Positions 60,101-64,000 of a stretch of DNA of 64,000 nt are shown here, piece after piece. Source of the stretch: Avena insularis (Eukaryota; Streptophyta; Magnoliopsida; Poales; Poaceae); assembly GCA_023614405.1 (NCBI GenBank), contig CM042691.1, positions 179,710,927-179,774,926 of the forward strand. The letters run 5' to 3'. Below the pieces are notes generated by a model, which saw only the letters and a list, made by a program, of their open reading frames with translations, ran no database searches and was not told where the DNA came from. A program made the position numbers and the translations under genes. Every line of letters begins with the position of its first letter. Position 1 is the stretch's first letter.

Positions 60101-60912
60101 CGAGGGAGGGGGTCGACGGCAGGGCGCGGGTGGTGAGGTGGCCGCGGGAGCACGCCGGCAGAGGGGCGACCTGCAGGCGGAGGCTTCGGCGCACAGGAGA
60201 GAAGGAGGACGCGGGACGCTCGGGATCTGACGGCGGGCGCTCGCGACGGAAGGGAGCACCTGGCTCGGGAGCAAGGAGAGGGAGGCGCAGGAGGCGACGA
60301 GCGCTCGGGAAGGGAGGAGCCCTGGCGGCGGTGGAGCCTGGTACAGGGCAGAGGGAGGCGATGGCGTCGGGAAGGGGGTGCATCGCGAGGGAGAGTGGTT
60401 GCGGGGCCAGGGTGGGGTCGGGCTTCGCGTGAGGAAAACTCGGACGAGGCAGTCGAGTCGGGACGTGGGGATGGGACCAGGGGTTGAGAGGAGGGATGCG
60501 GAAGCGGTCAAGGGAGCGGGGCGCACTACTGCCTCCCTGGCGGCTGCGGGGTGGAGGGAGTGGGGTGAGGGCTAGGGAGTGGGGTTAGGTTTTGGTAGAT
60601 TAGGGTTTCGTTTGGGTAGTAGGTTGTCTGGCCGGTTGGGCTTTTGGGCCGAACGGCTGGACTGCCCCCTAAAAAAATAGTTTTGTTATTTCTTTTGTTT
60701 TAAATAAACTTTTTGTAAACAGTTTTAGACAAATAAAAGATCCGGCTGGACCGACGGTTTTGGTTTGAACAAAGAGGAGAGAATATTAATATGGAAAACC
60801 AAGTAGGTCTTTTAGCAAAATAGTTTTAGTCAATTAGATGCATGCTGATGATGATGCACAAAACAAAAACACCAAGCGATTTTCTAGTAGTGGTTTTACC
60901 CGGGGTGCTACA
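57139..60912 (-). repeat. Element F LTR, right copy (outermost 5' LTR, 3,774 bp)
   Basis: Same termini. It shows dense short indels at 57350-57610 and 58560-58610 that are absent from the other two copies; elsewhere it is nearly identical to them. Conserved block 58039-58123 with intact inverted repeat. Confidence 0.92.
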
Positions 60913-60917
60913 GAACG

Positions 60918-62016
60918 CTTCGACGCTCTAGGCGGCACCGACGGCAGTTTTTACGGCGCACAGTGGCTACGGGTCATGCGGCGGCAAACAGGGTTGTCTG
61001 GGAGGTTCCTGGGACGGTGGTGATCACGTACACGGGTGGCGAAGGCGGGGCGCTGTCTGTGCGAGCGTGTCAAGCACGGCGCTCTGGCGCGCTCTGGACA
61101 TAGTTGCAAAGAAATGGGCGTGTGTGTTCTATGTGGTCCAGTGCCTGGCAGGGCTCGAGGGCTGGACAGGGGGTGGCGGTGGACGGTGGCGTGCTTGCTA
61201 GACATGGTGGCTAGGCTCGGCGTTTGCTCTGGCTAGCTAGCCATGGTCGGCTGGCAAGGGTTCTCTCGGGTTGGCACAACATCGGTACTGGGTACGGGCT
61301 AGGTTAGTTCAATGTGTTGGTTGGCACTGTGGGAGACAAGTGTGATCAATGGTGAACAATGGTTGCAAAGATCGCTGCGCAAAACAGTAAAGTTTAGCCA
61401 ATTTGATTTTCCGTCTCCAAGTGTTTGATGAAATGGCCACAAGAAATTCAAAATTGAATTTTGGGTTGAAACTTGGTGGATGCAATAGTCACATACTAGG
61501 TAGTCTCTGGTTGAATGGATTTGTCAAGGTGCACTGGTTTGGTTGGGTTTTGAGAAATGGTGATCTTCCCATATGAACTAGATTCAATTTTCAAATGTCA
61601 TTTGAATAGGGTTGCCAAATGTTTATGGGGGTTTGCAAGGTGGCCTTGGGTTCACTTTCACTTGGTCTAGAAAGGGGTGAAAAGAAATGGATTTGTTTCT
61701 GTTTGGAATCTTGGACTAGAAACACTCAAAGTGGTCTAGTGAGCAAGATTGGCAAAAATGACCATTTGCTTGTTTTGTTTGTTTTTGAATTTCTAAAGTT
61801 TTGATTCTGCTTGGGAATGATTTTGATGATATTTTTTTTTTCATTTTTAAACCAATCCTTGCCATTCACAACAATCACACAAGTCCATTCAAGCATTCAT
61901 GCATTCATCACATACACACATTCATTCATATGGATTTAATTAACAAAAGTTTTTGTTAACCCTAATTTTGGGTGATTGGAATTGACAACCTTGATCAATA
62001 TTTTTGGGATGTTACA
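60918..62016 (-). repeat. Element E 5' LTR, part 2
   Basis: Resumes the E LTR after the second GAACG (60913-60917). It matches 38117-39217 and ends GGGATGTTACA. The second GTAGG TSD follows at 62017-62021. Confidence 0.9.
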
Positions 62017-62021
62017 GTAGG

Positions 62022-62373
62022 TTTGATATCGACAATGTTAGCAGGGTTACCCATCCCGCTTGGCCTGGGCAGGGTTCTGGACGTCATTTGTTATTCTTCA
62101 GGGCTCTTAGCCTAATTTCTCATCTTGTCCGTACTCGAACGCTGTATTGTTTTCAAGGTGATTTGGATCGTTGTATTGTATATCTGTATTATTGACTCAA
62201 TGAGCCGTTGTTGTATATATATGTTCGGTGGGTTCCATTGTGGACTATTGTGTAATGGTATTACTTCGTTTTCCACCTGCACGCAAGTGCCTAATGGTCA
62301 TCTTTGAATCGTTTCTATGAGGGTTTGACAAAAATCGCTAAAACTTGCATAGGGACGATTCGAGGGTGTTATA
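62022..62373 (+). repeat. Solo LTR B, segment 3 of 3 (3' end)
   Basis: Matches the reverse complement of F positions 47892-48250, including the TATA run (62213-62222) and the GACTCAATGAG half palindrome. The terminus is GGGTGTTATA where intact family members have GGGTGTTACA; the 5' terminus at 2652 is likewise TATAGC for TGTAGC. The GGTTC TSD follows. Confidence 0.85.
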
Positions 62374-62378
62374 GGTTC

Positions 62379-62592
62379 ACATGAGTTAGAGCATACTTGA
62401 TGGAAGCTTTGATCCCTTGGCGGAATCTATTTTGTTTCTTCTTATCATCAGAAACCTCGTCACCTCCATAACGGGATAAGTTTGCAAAGTTCTTGATGTA
62501 AGTGTTCACATTGTCATTGCCCTGTTTGAGATTCAGAAACACCTCCTTCATCCTCTCCATTACAATTTCTGGCAGGTATTGCTCCTTGAAAG
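62379..62592 (-). pseudogene. Element A gag fragment
   Basis: Continuation of element A on the other side of solo LTR B. The frame gives [19 protein letters not shown] and then a DDKKKQNRFRQG motif, near-identical to element D gag ([17 protein letters not shown]). The Copia-like LTR H interrupts it at 62593. Its protein is better preserved than the pol part at 517-2651. Confidence 0.85.
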
Positions 62593-64000
62593 TGTAGGGG
62601 TTCATAGCATGGAAAACAAAAAAATTCTACCGCATGCACACAAACAATCCAAGATCTATCTACTAGATTGTAGCAGCGAGTCGATAGAAGCACTCACCCT
62701 CGAAGATTCAAAAGGGGTTAACGAGAGCACATTCTCATGGGTGATGTAGTCGTACACTTGCTGATCTCAAGATCATGTAGACGATCCTTCCGGCGCCGCG
62801 TTCGGGCAGCGCTTCCGCGGTCGGTCACACGTTCGGTAATCGATGAAGACCTTCCTATCCCTTGTTCCAGCAGGCAGCGAAGGTTGTAGTTCTCCCCTCG
62901 CGATTCCGGCAGCACGACGACATGGTGTCGGAAGTAGAGGGATAATCCCACAGGGCTTCGCCTAAGTCGGTGCGAGTTATGGTGGATCTAGGGGTTTCCC
63001 GGTGATCTAGGGTTTAGAAGACCGGGAGGAGGAGGTGTCGGCGCCGGCTAGGGCGGCGACGGCGCAAGGCGGCGGCATGCAGCAGCTTGGCGGCTACGGC
63101 GCACGGGGTAGAGGGCTAGGGCTTGGTCTTTGGGGCAGCCCTCCCCCTCTATTTATGAGAGGGGGGCAGCCTTGGGAGGGGTGGGTTTGAATCCAAACCC
63201 AAACCCAAGTTGGATTGAGAGAAGGACTTGTTTCTTCTTCCACTAGGAAACCATTGTTCCAGTTTGACTTTTCAAACTTCCCGTTTGACTTTCAATTTAG
63301 AGTTTTAATTCTCTCTTGCAAATTCCCAAACCAAATGACCTAGGATATGATCCAATCATTCCACTTAACCATGACATATTCATGGACCATTCCCCTTCCG
63401 GTCCGGTGAACCTTCTAGAACCTTCTAGAATCTCTCCGATGAAAACATCGGAATCTTTCCCGAACTCCGGAATAGGACTTTCCTTACATGAATCTTATTC
63501 TCCGGACCATTCCGGATCTCCTCGTGATATCCCGGATCCCATCCGAGACTCCGAACAACATTCGGTATCCCTACTAACATTCCATATCTATTCAACAACA
63601 TCGAATCCTAAAGTGTGTCTCCCTACGGTTCGTGAATTATGCGGACATGAACGAGACACTTCTCTGATCAATAACCAATAGAGGAATCCGGAAATTCATA
63701 TGGCTCCCACATATTTCTACGATTACTTTGCGATTGAATTGACCACTTACATACGATACAAATTTCCCTTTGTCTCACGATAGTTTACTTATCCGTGGTT
63801 TTGATCGTCGGTATCTCTGCTTACCTAGTTCAACCTCGTTACTGATAAGTACTCTTTTCTCGTTCCCGTGATATGTGATCCCTTGTGAGCCAGTCACATG
63901 CTTGCAAGCTAATTGGATGACATTCCACCGAGAGGGCCCAGAGTATATCTATCTGTCATATGGATGGACAAATCCCACTCTTGATCCATGTGCCTCAACC
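62593..64000 (-). repeat. Element H: Copia LTR, BARE-1/Angela-like, cut by the window end
   Basis: Starts TGTAGGGGTTCATAGC in the element A gag, at GAAAG, the likely left TSD copy. The general layout resembles the reversed LTR of BARE-1/Angela/WIS elements from Triticeae: AAAAAAATTCTACCGCATGC near the start, then GC-rich sequence, then alternating TTCCGGA/ATCCGGA motifs (63390-63560), and ACCGAGAGGGCCCAGAG near 63927. That reading gives minus orientation, with the 3' end of the LTR at 62593. A CTAGGGTTT telobox-like motif lies near 63007. No coding part is inside the window. Family assignment is from memory of the general pattern, not a search. Confidence 0.6.

Larger units (their letters stand above)
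47892..60912 (-). mobile_element. Element F: non-autonomous LTR element with three LTRs and two 847-bp interiors
   Basis: The layout is LTR (47892-51672), interior (51673-52519), LTR (52520-56291), interior (56292-57138), LTR (57139-60912). All parts are in direct order, and there is one TSD pair (GAACG). Each interior ends in a canonical iMet primer site next to the following LTR, so the sense strand is minus. The interiors contain no gag, pol or other family and no ORF above about 76-111 codons. This is a LARD/TRIM-like element that must be moved by proteins from elsewhere. The shared middle LTR suggests unequal recombination between two copies or tandem formation before or during integration. 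Confidence 0.9.
35233..62016 (-). mobile_element. Element E: Ty3/gypsy chromovirus-type retrotransposon, 5' LTR split by element F
   Basis: Minus strand. 3' LTR 35233-39217, polypurine tract 39218-39230, chromodomain and integrase C-terminus 39290-39905, RT-RNase H-integrase 39906-41966, protease 42052-42545, gag 42760-43774, accessory ORF 44180-44818, primer site 45034-45045. The 5' LTR lies in two pieces, 45049-47891 and 60918-62016. Without F it is about 13.8 kb. TSD GTAGG. LTR divergence by eye is greater than in C or D, and stops are frequent, so this looks like an older copy. Confidence 0.92.

Noticed and set aside
62004..62307. Short plus-strand frames at the right flank of element E
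   Set aside because: They are solo LTR B sequence, and the same strings in F LTRs are not open in a consistent frame.
1..64000. Host protein-coding genes, tRNA, rRNA, CRISPR arrays
   Set aside because: Nothing found. The tRNA-like strings are retroelement primer sites, and every long credible frame belongs to retroelement gag/pol or its accessory ORFs.

Overview
This window looks like intergenic nuclear DNA from a large-genome grass, probably a pooid cereal or a relative. It is almost entirely nested LTR retrotransposons. I found no host gene, tRNA, rRNA or CRISPR. The grass assignment rests on Ty3/gypsy chromovirus-type elements with 3-4.6 kb LTRs, initiator-Met tRNA primer sites, and a BARE-1/Angela-like Copia LTR at the right edge. 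I cannot name the species. All identities are by eye; no database was searched.

The stack can be peeled apart because six insertions keep both copies of their target-site duplication (TSD). Element A is the oldest: a decayed gypsy interior on the minus strand (517-2651, resuming at 62379-62592). Element B, a plus-oriented solo LTR with TSD GGTTC, split A and now lies in three pieces (2652-7889, 34985-35232, 62022-62373). B's first piece carries a hAT DNA transposon (3413-5291, 8-bp TSD CTAGCAAC), which itself holds a probable PIF/Harbinger-like insertion. B was then hit by two complete gypsy elements. Element C (7890-34979, TSD GAAAT) contains element D (11429-25832, TSD CTACT) inside its integrase gene. 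Element E (35233-62016, TSD GTAGG) contains element F (47892-60912, TSD GAACG) inside its 5' LTR. Two further LTRs are cut by the window edges: G (1-516, same family as C) and H (62593-64000, Copia-like). Both are inserted in A.

C, D, E and F all read on the minus strand, so each 5' LTR lies on the right. C, D and E encode gag, aspartic protease, reverse transcriptase, RNase H, DD35E integrase and a C-terminal chromodomain. The order and the long LTRs fit Del/Tekay-type chromoviruses. All three are broken by stops and frameshifts and should not be autonomous now. C and E also carry sense ORFs between the primer site and gag. One of these ORFs appears homologous between the two elements and ends in a coiled coil; I do not recognise it.

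F is the most unusual object: LTR-internal-LTR-internal-LTR inside a single TSD pair. Its two near-identical 847-bp interiors have no coding capacity, but part of them resembles the untranslated leader of D. A second point of interest is a short block containing a GTCC-N8-GGAC inverted repeat, found at comparable places in the otherwise dissimilar LTRs of C, D, E and F.
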